Part shown: in pieces, positions 1 to 12,700 of the stretch
How positions within the stretch are numbered: the first letter of the stretch is position 1
Layout of the letters: the number at the start of each line of letters is the position of its first letter
Source of the DNA: Gelatoporia subvermispora B
Lineage: Eukaryota > Basidiomycota > Agaricomycetes > Polyporales > Gelatoporiaceae
Length of the DNA: 64,000 bases
Direction of reading: 5' to 3'
Assembly (NCBI GenBank): GCA_000320605.2
Contig: KB445791.1
Location: 3,088,576-3,152,575 of the forward strand
Made by a program: the position numbers and the translations under genes
Notes under the pieces: model-generated
The model's database searches: none
Told to the model about the DNA's origin: nothing
The model's input: the letters and a program-made list of their open reading frames with translations, nothing else

Positions 1-1458
1 GCTCGAAATGTCAAGAACTTCGAGACATGGTCTACCTATCAACACTGCGAGGAGGCTTCATACAAAGATGTCCCTGAAGAGCTCGAATCGGACATCAAGA
101 AAGTCTTTAATGTGCAAAGAAAGCTTCCTGCAGACTGGATAGACAAGGTACTGGTTGTATTTCTGCAGGGGATGCCCCGGCCATTTGAATATTAATCTCC
201 CTCATAAGACTTGCGAGAACTACCAATCCTTCAGATCTTCTGTGACACCGGAATTCCTGGAGTTTCTCGAGGACGCTAAACAAGCTGCTCCGAAACTATT
301 CTCATCCAAGGTCTCGACGAAGGAGAGCCTCGAGCTCCTCAGTGATGTTCAATGCGTTTTCGCGGCATGGAAACGACTGCAGAAAATGCGGGCATCAAGT
401 AGGAAATGGTCCGAAGCTGATTATGTTGCCAATGTGTAGGCTAATCCCGACGACCGCGAATATATGCTCAACCTCTTACATATGTCAGATACAATGTGTT
501 TCGCAGCCCTGCTCTTGAAGAGAGTGACTACCGGTATGCGTCTCATCTGTGGTCGGTGTATCGTATATTGATACATCGTGTCGCCAAGAGCACAGTGCTC
601 TATGGCATTACCCCAACCGCTACCGGATAATGCACTGACGTACAAGTCAATCAAGTGCCTGAATGCTAAAACGGCGTCCCCAGATGGCGCTGTATTCATC
701 CCGGCGCGGTTCATCCGCGAACTCTCCCATTCCTCGACTTCACCCTACAAGGTTCTGAAGTCACATCCTAACACAGTCACATCAGGCAGTGCCGGCGGTG
801 AATCCTCGTTCCGGTACCAAAGCACACCATGTGCGCATCTACCCGATACTGCTGCCTTTGAGTTTGCGAGCGCATTCTGGGAAGACAAGAAGCCGCTGCA
901 CCATATGCTCGAGGATGCATATCGGCAGAATAGGATGGCGACAACCGCCGCTGTGCGTCAGCTGCATTCTCTGAATGTACAGGCACCGATATTCGGACTA
1001 GTATGGTCCCAGGGCAAAGTTCGGGCGCATGTTGACTGGTGGACAGTGAAGGGTGACGCGGTGCATCCGGTGAGGACGCCCCTAATTCACTCCTGTTTCT
1101 GTTCTAAATTGAATAATCTTAGACACTCCGCTCAGCTGCCTATCCGGGCCGCAAGGGTTACAGGCGCAGGACGAGCGGTATATTCCATGAGTGGAACCTC
1201 GAAGAGCCGAACGACATCTTAGAAGTGTTCCTGCTCATTCGGAACATAGACCGATGGACGGTCGGTCGGTTCCGGGAACGCGTTATAGCAGGCGTGAAGC
1301 AGCTCTGCGACGATGTCGTGCAGGGTAGACATCAGTTCCGGCCGTGGAAGAGGAGAGGGGATCTCGCACAATTGGTTCACGAAGGGCCAAGGCCGAGTCT
1401 GGACAGCATGTCACAGCCGTCTGCCGCGCCCGTGCGACGATCCAAGCGTCGTTACTAG
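1..1458 (+). CDS. Conserved basidiomycete protein of unknown function, 5' end missing
   Basis: The coding sequence enters from the left edge: frame 1 is open from base 1 to about 150. Coding continues in exons near 210-435, 480-535, 578-1080 and 1110-1458, with the stop at 1456-1458. Recognisable blocks are EADYVANV, NVFRSPALEESDYR, AFEFASAFWEDKKPLHHML, EDAYRQNRMATTAAVRQLH, VRAHVDWWTV and IFHEWNLEEPNDILEVFLL. Together they look like a protein family I associate with polypore genomes, for which I know no function. The middle holds an acidic/aromatic stretch and the C-terminus is basic (PVRRSKRRY). No transmembrane segment or signal peptide is visible. Exact splice sites between 130 and 230 are not resolved, and a decayed copy cannot be excluded. 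The gene runs toward ARG2, which is on the other strand. Confidence 0.5.
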
Positions 1459-1719
1459 TGTCGATCTACTCCAAACCGTAAACATTCTTTACCAGTGCTT
1501 ACCGCCGCTACGTATCACAACCCGTTCGTAGGAATACAATTACATTGAGCTCTAGGAGTAGGCAGTTCGTAACGAACAGTAGAAGCGAAAACAGTCTATG
1601 CGAAGTACAAATACATAGTCTGGTGAGTACTGCACAATGACGACAAACATCCAAGCGAGCGGTAGAGTGATGGTCAAGAACTTGGTATCCTAGTGATAAA
1701 TTACGGATAGATGTATGCT

Positions 1720-3715
1720 TTACTTTTTCCAGCTGGAAGGCACCTTCATCACGACGTCTGACCAGACGGACAGTCGTCCGCGCTCCCAGTCCTCCACGTA
1801 CGAAAGACCCGCATTCGCACGTCGGCCCTCCTCTGTCTTTAGGTGCTTCTCCGCATCGCACCAGAACAAGACCCAGTCCCCGAACCGTACATGGCCCGAG
1901 CTGCGCTCAAAGTACCACTTATTCACCGGGTTGTTGGCCCGGCTGCGCCACACGAGGTCACGTCCCTCTCCCTTGCCTTCCTTGCCACCGTTCGGGTTGG
2001 CAGAGAAGGGAAGTCCAAGACCGTATGACTCGTCATGCAGAGCGACCCACAGGAAATCCACCGTGCCGTCGCCCTGGTGGCTCGGCAGCACGGCGAACTT
2101 GTCCAGATAGGTGATTGACCCATGTGCACCCACGCCGGGCGGACAAGGTTCGCTCGTCACGATGGCCGCGCCGGCATAGTCGCCGGCGACGATGACGTAG
2201 TCGAGATGTTGGTCAAGGCGCTCCCAAAAGGCTTCCTCGTCAAGCGTGCGCTTGAACGACTGCTCGAGGAGCGCCTTGAGCTTGGGCCGGTCGATCTCAG
2301 CGGCGGTCCGGAGTACGCGGATCGGCAGACCCCGACGGAGAAGTGTGGGAGTGTGCGGAGTGAGCTTCCGGTTGCCCTGAAGAAGGGCATGCGGCAGACT
2401 GGAACTGACGGCAGGCTTGTTCGTGATGAGGTTGGCGATGAGGGAACTCGGGGAACGGTGAGAGACCATGACGGCAGACGACGTGGGAGGCATGTATTGC
2501 AGGCAGGTGCGCGCCAAAGCGAGATTGGAGAGGGCGGTCCGGTGTGTTTGGCGCCATTGAGGGTCAAACGTCTCATGGATGTAAGAGTGCTCCGAGGTCA
2601 GATTGATCAGCAAATGTGGTAAACCCGACCGAGCGTACGAGGGGACACCGCCCTCTTTGTTGATGATCATGAGCCGCAGAGGCGTCAGGTCCACGTCGTC
2701 GGAGAATTCGGGCTCCTGACCCTCGTCCTGTAACTTCCCGTCCGCAGCTGCAGCCTCAACCATACCACGCGCAAGGGCAGCGATCACGTCATTGGCATCG
2801 ACGCGCATCGTCCGACAAAACGAGTCCATAGCCAAAGGAGGGAGGACGGGAATCTCTCCCGCACGCAGAGCAGATCGAATGTGAACGAGGTCGGAAGGGA
2901 ATGTGTGTGCTTCTGGAATGGCTTCCCGCTGCTCCAAGGTATTATCGTCCCCGGGCTTGGGCCCAAGACGAACAATGGAACCAAACACTGGTCGGGCCTT
3001 GGCACCCTGTTTCTCCAGGGCGTTGGTGACGCGCATAGCCTCTTCCGCCAACGCCGTCCGTTCGCCGTCCGAGCCGCGCTCCAACGTGTCGTTTTCGATG
3101 ACAATGACGCTGACGAGACCGAGCTTCTCAAGGTAAACCATGCCCCGAGCTATGCTCTCGAGCTGTCGGTCGGTGAATGGACCCTGGATTTTGACAAGAG
3201 CAGTGCGCCTAACAATCGGATCCAGAATGGAAGCGACGACGGACGAACGCGGTGTCTGCTGTATGTCTGGTGGCTGAGCTGCTGTGTCCAAGGCCGATTC
3301 TTGGGTTGCAGGGAGGAGTGTCTCATTCGATTTGAGCTCGGCGCGGGGAACAGGCTTGGGACGGGGACCAAAGGATGCGAGATAGGATCTAGTGTCTCTC
3401 AGAGAGGGGTTGGCTCTCAGAATAGACATGATGAAGTCCTACGACGAAACGCATGTCAGTCCCGCGTACTTTACGACTCTGAGATGGTCGCCATACATTG
3501 TCTGGAGGCTCTGAGTCGTCTACATCGGGTGCTGAGCTCGACTGGCGCAAGTCGCGAATGGTCTGCAAGTTATGGGTTCATTTTCAAAATTTCTGACACG
3601 AGGCAGCTGTCATGCGTACAGCGTAAAAGGCCTTGAAGGTCTGCGCTGAGCGGGCTTTTGAGGTGCTGGCCGCGACAGCTCTAGACGAGCTACGGCAGAA
3701 AGATGAAGAAAGCAT
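1720..3715 (-). CDS. ARG2: Mitochondrial N-acetylglutamate synthase (amino-acid N-acetyltransferase)
   Basis: Catalyses acetyl-CoA + glutamate to N-acetylglutamate, the first step of arginine synthesis in the mitochondrial matrix. Three exons fit: 3715-3620, 3562-3497 and 3438-1720, giving 626 residues. Exon 1 starts MLSSSFCRSSSRAVAASTSK, an Arg/Ser/Ala-rich, acid-free presequence typical of mitochondrial import. The large exon carries a degenerate amino-acid-kinase-like domain (about residues 120-390, e.g. ALVKIQGPFTDRQLESIARG) and a C-terminal GNAT-type domain (about 420-600, e.g. GSITYLDKFAVLPSHQGDG and NNPVNKWYFERSSGHVRFG). This domain order and length match fungal Arg2. The start is chosen because it is the first ATG and yields the presequence once two short introns (57 and 58 nt) are removed. 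The gene converges on the unknown gene at its left. A TATAAA and a Gcn4-like site lie just upstream. Confidence 0.93.
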
Positions 3716-3765
3716 GGCTCGAGGGCGGGGGGAATGGGTCGAGGAAAAGTTGGGAGAAGAGGGAA

Positions 3766-3784
3766 TTTATACGTCCGTGAGTCA
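3766..3784 (-). promoter_or_regulatory. ARG2 promoter: TATA box and Gcn4/Cpc1-type site
   Basis: Reading toward ARG2, the palindromic TGA(C/G)TCA core (3784-3778) is followed 6 nt later by TATAAA (3771-3766). The TATA lies about 50 nt before the ATG. TGACTCA is the established binding site of the Gcn4/Cpc1 bZIP regulators of general amino-acid control. An arginine-pathway gene is an expected target, but regulation here is inference from the motif and its position. Confidence 0.5.
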
Positions 3785-4333
3785 TGTAGAGGTCATTGAA
3801 CTTGCGGAAACACGGCTGTCGCGAAATTGTAGACAAGATATCTTCAGGCGCTGATAATCTGATCTAATCTAAGCGCCTTGGCATCGCCCAGCCCGGTGGC
3901 ACTATATGTACACATCCCTCCGACCTCTCTCCGACCGGTCATAATTCTCGCGCCCAACGAGGGCGTTCGGGCACTGCCCTGATCCTATTCAGCCGCCTTT
4001 TACAACATCCTCCGATGTGTCGCATGGCCATGCAACAGGGGAAACGTTTGATAATTTGGTATGCGTATTGCCAGCCCCGTTGTTTCCCAGCTATATCCAC
4101 GCATAGCGACTCACGTATCCACAAACAGTGAATTCTCCATTAAGATCGCACCTTTTTACACGTACGTAGTAGAGATGTTTCTCCACACCTAATAGCACTT
4201 CGAGCTCGAAGTACTTCGATTAGCCGCCACTATAGCGTTAATCCGCGCAGCCTATTCCCCTCGCTGACACACGAGTATCTAGGGTCACCTGGCGACTGTT
4301 AGGAACGACCAAGGATTCCGTGCCACGCCGCAT
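3785..4333. other. Intergenic region between ARG2 and the first F-box-like gene
   Basis: No coding exon is recognisable. It holds a 14-bp perfect palindrome, CTTCGAGCTCGAAG, at 4198-4211. A diverged version (cagcacttcgagttcaaaa, near 6650) sits at the matching place behind the second F-box paralogue, so the tandem duplication probably included this 3' flank. Confidence 0.6.
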
Positions 4334-6183
4334 CTAGTACGTTATAATCCCAAACTTGCGGATGCCGGGCATCTGCAGGTGCTCCGCCTGATCAGCGGCG
4401 CCCTTCCTACTTGCGTGAATTTGGCTTCTACTCACGTCTGCTACCATTATCAGGGAATCCTCGCTCAGCATGACCGCTGTGAGGGGAATTGGCCCCTCCC
4501 CGCTTGGCAGATCGAGCACTATCGAACGTGACCGGTATGGCAGAGATGTTGAAACCGGGTTCTCGAATATTCTGCCACTCCGGATCGTCGTCATTTGGTC
4601 CTTCAGGTTCAGCTCTAGGTCGTCGCTATCCTCAGCCTTTTGCCGCATCACCGGAAGCCAGTTGAAGTCCATGATGCAAATTTCCGTCTTGTCATTGGCG
4701 ATGTGTTTGAATGCAAATTTCATGCCAAATACATGACACACCCAAACGCGAGTGTGCTGTGCCGGCGCACGAATTAGACGTGTCCCTGTGGGGCCCCAGT
4801 CCTCCCATTGAAAGACACGGCGGTCAGAGGCTGAGGCTCCAGCATCTATTCGATATGTCAAGGTGGATGAGGGAACCAACAATAGGAAGGAACGGAAACG
4901 CCTTGTCTCTTCAATCACATTGAGTGTGAGTACGAGCAGGCGCTCATGTCGCGCTGTGTAGAACGGGACCTTGAGGTCGGGATGAGGTTTCCACGCAGGC
5001 GCTGGATCAGATCGTATGAGGACCGAGTAGTGTATGACCTGTTCAGAAAGCTGCGGTAGCGAGAACTTGCAGAGATAGTCTGATTGCAATAGCGTATCTG
5101 TGCCTGTGCCGGCATGTTGGAAAACGTCAATGACAAACAGAACTGGGCCAAGGACATCTTCGTCGTAGTCGGGTCCGGCCAAGGCCAACAAAACATGACG
5201 GGATGTTAGAAACGCGAAGGATCCAATGTCTTCATCGATTACTCGCTGATTTGTCGCGACCATCAGAATCTGGCGGCTGCGAAAATTACTGGCACTTACA
5301 CAGATACGTGTACCAGTGGTCCAGTTCCAGACAATCAGTTGAACATCATCTTCCACCGGATCAGCGAATAATATACCCAACAAGTCTCCTGATACCTGGA
5401 TCGTTGTAAAAGAGTAATTATCGGTACGAGATGAATGTATAAGAATGGCATTCGTTGAGGCAATAGAATGACGCTCCCCACTGCTCAAGTGGCGCAGATG
5501 AATGCGGTAGGGCTCATGTATGCTAAGAGATCGTCATTGTCAGCGGGCAGGGGTCCAAATTTCAAACTCATGCTTCATGCCTGAACGGGAGGACGCGGGG
5601 CTTACCTTGCATGCGGACTCTGAACGAGCACCAGCAGATCTTGTGCTGGATCCATGCCAAAGTCCCGAATGACGAAGTCGAAGTTCTCCAGTGTCCATTC
5701 TTTGCTGTCGATTCCCCGTATGATGGATGGCAGTTGCTGGAAGCACAATGTTGTGGGATCCTTTGCTTGCGCGAGTACATTGCCGTAAAGTTCCCATACT
5801 CCTCTCTCTTCCATGGATATCCACCGGATGGGTTCATGGGACTGCAGGGCATCCCATGCTTGTTGGTGCTTCTTGAGCCGTGCAAGGCGATCTGCGGTAC
5901 CGAACGGTGCACGGGACGGTCCATTTTCCATTCCTGCCACGCCAAGCTCGATCTTATATTGAAGTGCCGCTGCACCATTTATGATTGTGAGCAAGAGCTT
6001 GCAAACCTGGTACGAGATTGTCAGAGGCGAGGAAAATGGACTGCGAGCCGCTGTCGTACACACCTGCCTACACCTCGCGAGTGTGCGAAAATCTAATTCT
6101 TCTAACACTTGCACCAATAATTCATCGGGTAAACGAAACAGCAACCCGCTGTCCCACTTAATTATCGGCCTGGTGCGAGACAT
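4334..6183 (-). CDS. F-box-like protein, tandem paralogue A
   Basis: The N-terminus (from 6183) contains an F-box-like helix block, LFRLPDELLVQVLEELDFR then TLARCRQ, the usual Skp1-binding element of SCF ubiquitin ligases. About 450 residues of unknown fold follow, probably substrate recognition and beta-rich (e.g. PAPAWKPHPDLKVPFYTARH). Exons inferred by comparison with paralogue B: 6183-6064, 6006-5606, 5522 to about 5320, then to 4436, and 4387-4334. Three introns (57, 54 and 48 nt) are multiples of three without stops, so the gene looks deceptively continuous. The last intron (4435-4388, GTGAGT..CAG) leaves the terminal exon AEHLQMPGIRKFGIITY. An ATG 15 nt upstream (6198) is an alternative start. 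The target protein is unknown. Confidence 0.75.
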
Positions 6184-6753
6184 AGCAATGGTGCTCATGG
6201 AGAATCTGGAGCAGAGCTGCCAGAACGATGGCCACGCGATGTCATCGTAGACGCTGACTCTACCCTCTGCCAACTGAGCGTTAGGGTGCTCTATGTAAGA
6301 TCAAGGAGTCGAGAGCTTCTGTCCTACTCGTACATAAACGATATCGCCAAGTTTTCCCTGCGGATGTTTAAGGTGCCAGCAACTTCATGTAGAACATTTA
6401 GATTGGATTATTGCATCCTCACACTCATACTGGGGCGAGGTGGACCACATTGAATCATTGCCTCGTGAGTGCATATCGAAAACATCTGAATCTACTGGAA
6501 AGGCTGTCTAGCATCAAAAAAGCTCTGAGAGCTGTCCAAGCTTGCGAGTCCAGACAGCGAAAACGTTGAGTGATCTCCGTCAATGCACTGAATAAATGGT
6601 TTACACATCCTCTGACATTGCGTAGAGCACTTGTTCCTCACCCCCAACAGCACTTCGAGTTCAAAACAGTTTTCTTCGTGCGCTACATGTTGCCGATCGC
6701 GCGTCTTAATCTCCTCGCCAACACCACCATGAATGCCGGGGGCTATGCCGCGT

Positions 6754-8560
6754 CTAGTACGTTATTATCCCAAACTTACGGACGCCGGGCAGCTGCAGGG
6801 ACTCCGCCTGATCAGCGTCACTGTATGCGTGGCGTGAATCCGACTTCCACTCACATCAACCACTAGGATCAGGGAATCCTCGCTCAACATAACCGCCGTC
6901 AGGGGAATCGGCCCATTCTGGCTTGACGAATCGAATACTAGCGTATGCGACCGAAAGGGCAGGGAAGTTGAGACCAAGTCCTTGAATACAGTGCCGGCCG
7001 GGATCGTCGTCACTGTCGTCTCGTATGAACTATCTTCCAGGCCTGGTTCCAGTTCGTCGCCAGCCTCGGCCTTTCGGCGCTTCACTGGGAGCGTGTTGAA
7101 GTCCATAATGCAGACCGCTGTCTTGTTGTTGACGATACGCTTGAACACGAACTTCGTGCCGAACACATAACACACCCAGACGTCAGTCATCCGTGGCGGC
7201 GCATAGATAAAACGTGTTTCCGCGGCACCCCAGTCCTCCCAAGCAAAGGTACGATGGTCATCATCGGGGGCTAGATCATCAATTCGTGATGTCAACGTGG
7301 ACGAAGGAATGAAAAGGAGGAGGCAATGTAGATGCCCTGTTGCCTCAAACACTCGTAGTGTGAGTACAAACAGCCGTTCGTTTCGTGCCGTGTAGAATGG
7401 GACCTTGAGGTCGGGATGAGGTGTCCATGCCGGCGCTGGATCTGATCGGATGAGAACCGAGCAATCCGCGACCAGGGGAGATAGCTGCGGCAGACGGAAT
7501 CTGCAGATAGAATCGGTTTGCACTGATATATCTCTGTCTGTGCCGGCGTGCTTGAAAATGTCGATCACAAAGAGAGCTGGTCCAAGCATGTTGTGTTCTT
7601 CGTCGTATTCGTCACAGGCGAACAGAATGTGATGGGGCGTCAGGAACGCAAACGACTCTGTGTCCTCAGCGATTGCGCGCTGATTTGTCACAACGATCAG
7701 CATTAACGGGTGCAAAACTCGGTGGCACTTACACAAATACGCGTGCCAGTCTTCCAGTTCCAAACGAGCAATTCGGCACCCTCTTCCCCGTGATCAATGA
7801 ACAGTATGCCCAGTAAATCTCCTGCCACCTGGATTATGAAAGAATAATCCTCGCCGCGAGGTGCATGTGTCAGTATAGAATCAGTCGAAGCACTTGGATG
7901 ACGTTCTCCGCTATTAAGGTGATGCAGGTGAATGCGGTAAGGTTCGTGTGAGCTAAGGGATCGTCGTTGTCAGTAAGCAGGGGCATTTGAACGGGAGGGT
8001 GCAAAGCCCACCGTTCACGCCGATTTTGAATGAGTACCAGTAAGTCTTGCGCGGGATCCAGGCCGAAGTCCCGAATAACGAAGTCGACCTTCTCTAGCGT
8101 CCACTCTCTGTTCTCAATTCCCCGAATGGCAGATGGCAACTGCCAGAAGCACAGCGTTTTGGGTCCTCTCGCCTGTGCGAGCACGTCGCCGTAAAGCTCC
8201 CATACTTCGCCCCTAAGCATGGGCATCCAATGAATGGAGGAGTATTTTAGGGTATTCCACGCCTGCTGGTGCGTCTTCAGCAATGCAAGGCGATCCGCGG
8301 GACCAAGTGTACTGGGTGGTCCATCTTCCATTCCCGCCACGCCGAGCTCAACCTTGTATTGAAAAGCTGCGGCATCTCTGACGATTTCATGGAAGAGCTT
8401 GCAGATCTGGCTTGAGTTCGTCAGAGACGTAAGCCGGACCGCGGATCACTGCTATGCGCACCTGCCTGCACCTCACGAGGGTGCGGAAGTCTAACTCTTC
8501 GAGCACTTGCACCAACAATTCAGTAGGCAATGAGCACAAATGTCGGCCGGCTTGATTCAT
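6754..8560 (-). CDS. F-box-like protein, tandem paralogue B
   Basis: Head-to-tail paralogue of the gene at 4334-6183, with the same intron positions and about two-thirds identical residues by eye. It starts MNQAGRHLCSLPTELLVQVL (8560), so the F-box motif is at the extreme N-terminus. Conserved blocks include DPAQDLLVLIQNRRE, DPAPAWTPHPDLKVPFYTAR and LTAVMLSEDSLILVVD. The last coding exon encodes AESLQLPGVRKFGIITY after a 47-nt intron (6854-6808). Because the sister intron is 48 nt, an unspliced reading suggests a frameshift that splicing removes. The internal intron near 7715 contains an in-frame stop, confirming it must be spliced. Likely an SCF substrate adaptor; the substrate is unknown. 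Confidence 0.75.
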
Positions 8561-9741
8561 GATCGGCTTAGTTCGGTGTAGAGTAACTGTAACTGTGCTC
8601 GAGAATGAAAGTCAAGCAGAACTAGAGAGACGGATCAAGCTTTCAAGTTGCCGCTCAACGATGTCATAGTTTCGACGGTCCGCCAGCAAACGCTTGCATG
8701 CATGCACGCGTACTCACATCACCTAGCCTAATAAGCGCCCACAGCCACCAACTATACTCAGCACAAGAAAGACCGGCCAGTTGGAAAATCCTCAACAAGC
8801 TGACCTGTGTGTATACAACAATATAAAATCATGGGAGAAGAATCGCAGGTCCGCACTCGATTCGGACGTTCGGAGATGCGTCATGATCACGCAGTCGCAC
8901 ATCTATCATGCTAGTGATGAGCGCAGAACAGCTCGCATGTCAAGTCCATTCGCACTGACACTGCGCTCGACTACTGTACACTCGTATCCTCCGTGAATAT
9001 GAAAGGTAAGCCTGTGAAGAAGCCATGCTACAAGCAGTCGGACCTCCGGGAAATTTGCAATCCACGACAGCCTGGACGGTCGAGGTTGAGCTATATGTAT
9101 TCCGTGAATCGAAGGATCGAGCAAAGAGCAATTACAACGCCAATGGACAATGTATTTGTGATGCTCAGGATTGATAGGGAGAACAACGCTGTGACCCATA
9201 TTGCGTATGGAGGGATGCCGACTTCCAACGCCTAGCCCATGCAGTGTGTCGACCAGATATCGGGGTGCAGTAGTGTCGTGCCTTGAATTGTGCTCTATGG
9301 TATATCTCGTTGGTGTAGAAGCCCTCGTTGGTGTTGCGAATAGCTCGTTGAAACGCGTCCGATAGTCCAGGAAGCAAACCGTCTGAGAGGTGCTGCGACC
9401 TTCCGCATATGCATACCCGAGCCCACTTAGCCGAAACGCCGTATGGTATCCGTCATTACAGTTCGCGGAACAATTTGTCGCTAGCAAGAGCTGCAGCGCA
9501 AGACGCGAACTGAAAGGGAGGCAGGTGGTGGTAGGACGGAAGACGGAGTGGGACGCCGAAGACATCGACGTCAACCCAGTAAACATTTGTCCACACCGAC
9601 TCACGGCCTTTCCACAAATCCTCTACAACCCATTAGTAGGCCTTTGAAGCCTCCGCGCCACACACTAAACCTCCATCAACGAGGATTTCATCTCTATCCG
9701 GCACTGTCGACTCTCCCATCCTTTGGGATTAACTTCTCGTA
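8561..9741. other. Intergenic region between F-box gene B and the UBE2O-like gene
   Basis: A 232-codon open frame runs on the minus strand (8906-9604), but its residue composition (Ser/Arg/His/Cys scattered, no domain) is not convincing and a competing frame (9165-9377) is equally plausible. No tRNA or repeat is seen. The last 60 bases before 9742 are pyrimidine-rich, as expected for the 5' flank of the next gene. Confidence 0.5.
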
Positions 9742-12700
9742 ATGGCCGCCACCGCCGACCGCAAGCGGTCTGCAGCCGCCAAGGTGATGTCCGCGCAGGG
9801 AGTTCCCATATCACCTCAACCTGACCTGAGCTCGTAGTTCTATCAGGAGGACATTGTTCAGAGGAAGGACCGGCCAGACTCGTATGCTGTTGTCCTGGTA
9901 TGTGTGGGCCTTGTCTGTCCGTGTAGCGGACGTTGATCGCGACTTGTCGCAGAGATGTTGGCACGATGCCGAGGAGGTACCTCCGCCAGCAGACAATGCG
10001 GACCCATTGATGCGCCCTCTTAAGCAGGTAACGTGTTCGTATTCTCTCTGTGTGTCCTGTAGTGCTGATGTGAGTCATTAGGGCGAAGTCGGCATCTCAT
10101 ACTTCGCGCGACCGGAGCGAGAGATCATTCCAGAATCGAAGCTCACATTAGTGGACCGCATGTTTCAGCCAGGAGATCTGCTGAAGCGCAGCACTGACGA
10201 TGTCCGCTCTGGTGTCGTCACAGAGTCCGTGGCTCTACTTGATTACCTCGTGCTCTGCTCATGTCTTTGTCACACGACAGTATCAAAGTGAAGGGCCGTT
10301 TGGAACATGCAATTAGCGGCGACCATTACCCTGAATGGAAGGACACCGAGGAGGTGGAGGCTGCGATCGATGTAGAGATGGGTGACTATGTGATCTACGA
10401 CGACTGGGTCGGGCAGGCAAGTGCTCTTCGTTCTGTCCCCGAAATATGTGCTTACAACCGCCCAGGTCGTTGAGGTAATTTACCGCTTCATGTGATGGTC
10501 CGGCATTCATGTTGACACGACAGCAAGATGTTCGACGAAGCTGTAGTCGATGTCGGGCAAGGAAACCTCGTACGCGTGCCAGAATTAAGTGCCCGCCTCG
10601 CCGTTGGGGAGAAAGGATCTGTAAGTGAGATCTATAGTCCAAGTGGATGCATATCTTATCCTTACACACAGGATATTTTACCACAACCTATGTCTGGTGT
10701 CAATAGTCTATTCGGCTTCCTCATGGGCACCACACGCCCGAGCAATATAGATACGGTAGTCGCGGTGAAGCGGACAGTAATCGCGGTAGCATGGCTTGCG
10801 ATCAACCAATGTGTATGTTTTCTTCTTCTCGGAGACGGAATCTTAAACTCAATCGGCCCACCTAGCTTGACCCTTCGGAGGCTTCAAAACGTCTCCGGCC
10901 AGCCAGGTTCTGGTATGGTCCGGAGTTCGCTAAACTGACATTAGTCAGACGCCGAGCGGAAGAAGCACTACGAGTAGGAGACCGTGTGCTCCTCAAGGGT
11001 GTGAATGATGTGCCCGTTACTCGTCACGGCCGGGAAGAAGGAGAAAACAGCGGCATCGAAGTTCGCACCTTCGTTGTGCGAGAGACGCAGACGTCCGTGG
11101 ATGTGCTGTGGCAAGATGGCGCTAAGGAAACCATTGATTCGAAGGAGACAATCCCTTATCTTAACCCCGATGAATACGACTGCTGGTAAGTCGGTACGTC
11201 TGATCATTCAGGTATAACTTTTATTCTGCATCTTTAGGCCAGGAGATCATGTACTATGGAAGAGCGAAGACCAGAAACGGCCAGCTGTAGTACAATCGGT
11301 CAATGCGGTGGACAGGACTGCACAGGTGCTGTTTACCGATACGGGCATTGTCGAGCTAGTCTCAGTGCTCGAGCTCGATCCTCATGGCCTTGGGGACTGG
11401 TCGGCTGTGACACCCATTGACGGGCTCGGTGTGCATCGCGGTGACTTCGTCTTCGTCCACAAGGAAGGTACAACAAACGGCGCAGAGAAACCCCTCGTGC
11501 CTCGCATTGGGGAGATCGAGGACTGGGTCCACGAGCCAGGCATCATACCAGAAACCGGACACCTAACAGGTTGGCGGCGTGAGATGGCCGACATTGGCAA
11601 TCGCATTGCAGCACGGCGCGGCAAAGATCCAACAATCGAAGAAGGCAAGATTAAGAAGCCGCAGAGAGGCGATGTCACATTACATTGGTTCGGCGAGGTG
11701 ATGGAGGTGCGCGGTATGGCTGAGCTGTATTTGTTCATCATTTGACGCTGGTTTCTCCAGCTACGACTAGACGGAACGGTGGAAGTCAGATTCATGGATG
11801 GCACACCAGCGGTACTTCCTTTGGAGCGTCTCACAAGGCTTCACGACGGCATCGAGCAGCTCGAGGATGCCTGGAATGATGATTATTCCGAAGGCGAAGA
11901 AGCGGGCGAAGATGTCGAAGTTTGGGAAATGGACGAAGATGGACGATGGGTAGAAGGTGCAGAAGACGACGGAGAAGAGTGGGAATCCGCCGACGAAGAC
12001 GAAATCGAAATTCAGAGATCGGATGATGATGCTATGAGTGTCGACGAAGCGGTTGATTGGGCATCCAACAGCCCCACACTTCTACCCCATGATTCTCTAC
12101 AACCGGTGACGGACACAGCGATACCGGTACAGCTGGACGAAACAAGTGAAACTGTTCCCTCACCACCGCCACGACTGGCATCACCCGACGTACCAAAGGA
12201 CGCTACTGAGGTGGAGGAAACGAGTCCAGTGGAACCCGAGGACGAAAAATCTCCGTGGAAACGCTTTGAGATCCTTCCGTCAGCACCGCCAGATCATGCA
12301 TTCTACAGCTCGGCACCTGCGCAGCCCTCGAGGCAGTTCCTTGCGCGGTTGTCCAAAGAGTACCGCGTACTTGCTAGCAGTCTTCCGGGTACGAATGCAT
12401 CGATAATCACTCAGTGTTATTCTAACCATACCCATAGATTCCATCCTTGTGCGAGCATACGAAGACCGAACAGACTTGTTGCGGTCATTGATTATCGGCC
12501 CAGAAAACACGCCATATCAGGATGCGCCTTTTGTTATCGACTGGATGCTAGACTCCAACTTCCCACAAAGTCCTCCGATCGCGCATTTCCTTAGCTGGAC
12601 AAACGGCAATGGTAGAGGTGTGTTATTCGTGATACAGAATTTCCAACACAGCTGACTTTTTGACTTGCCCAGTCAACCCGTGAGTGCCAAGTGTTCAAAA

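Noticed and set aside
6754..6860. Frameshifted C-terminus of F-box paralogue B
   Set aside because: A 47-nt GTGAGT..CAG intron restores the same ending as paralogue A.
8906..9604. 232-codon minus-strand open frame
   Set aside because: Random-looking composition, no domain, overlapping alternative frame; not supported as a gene.
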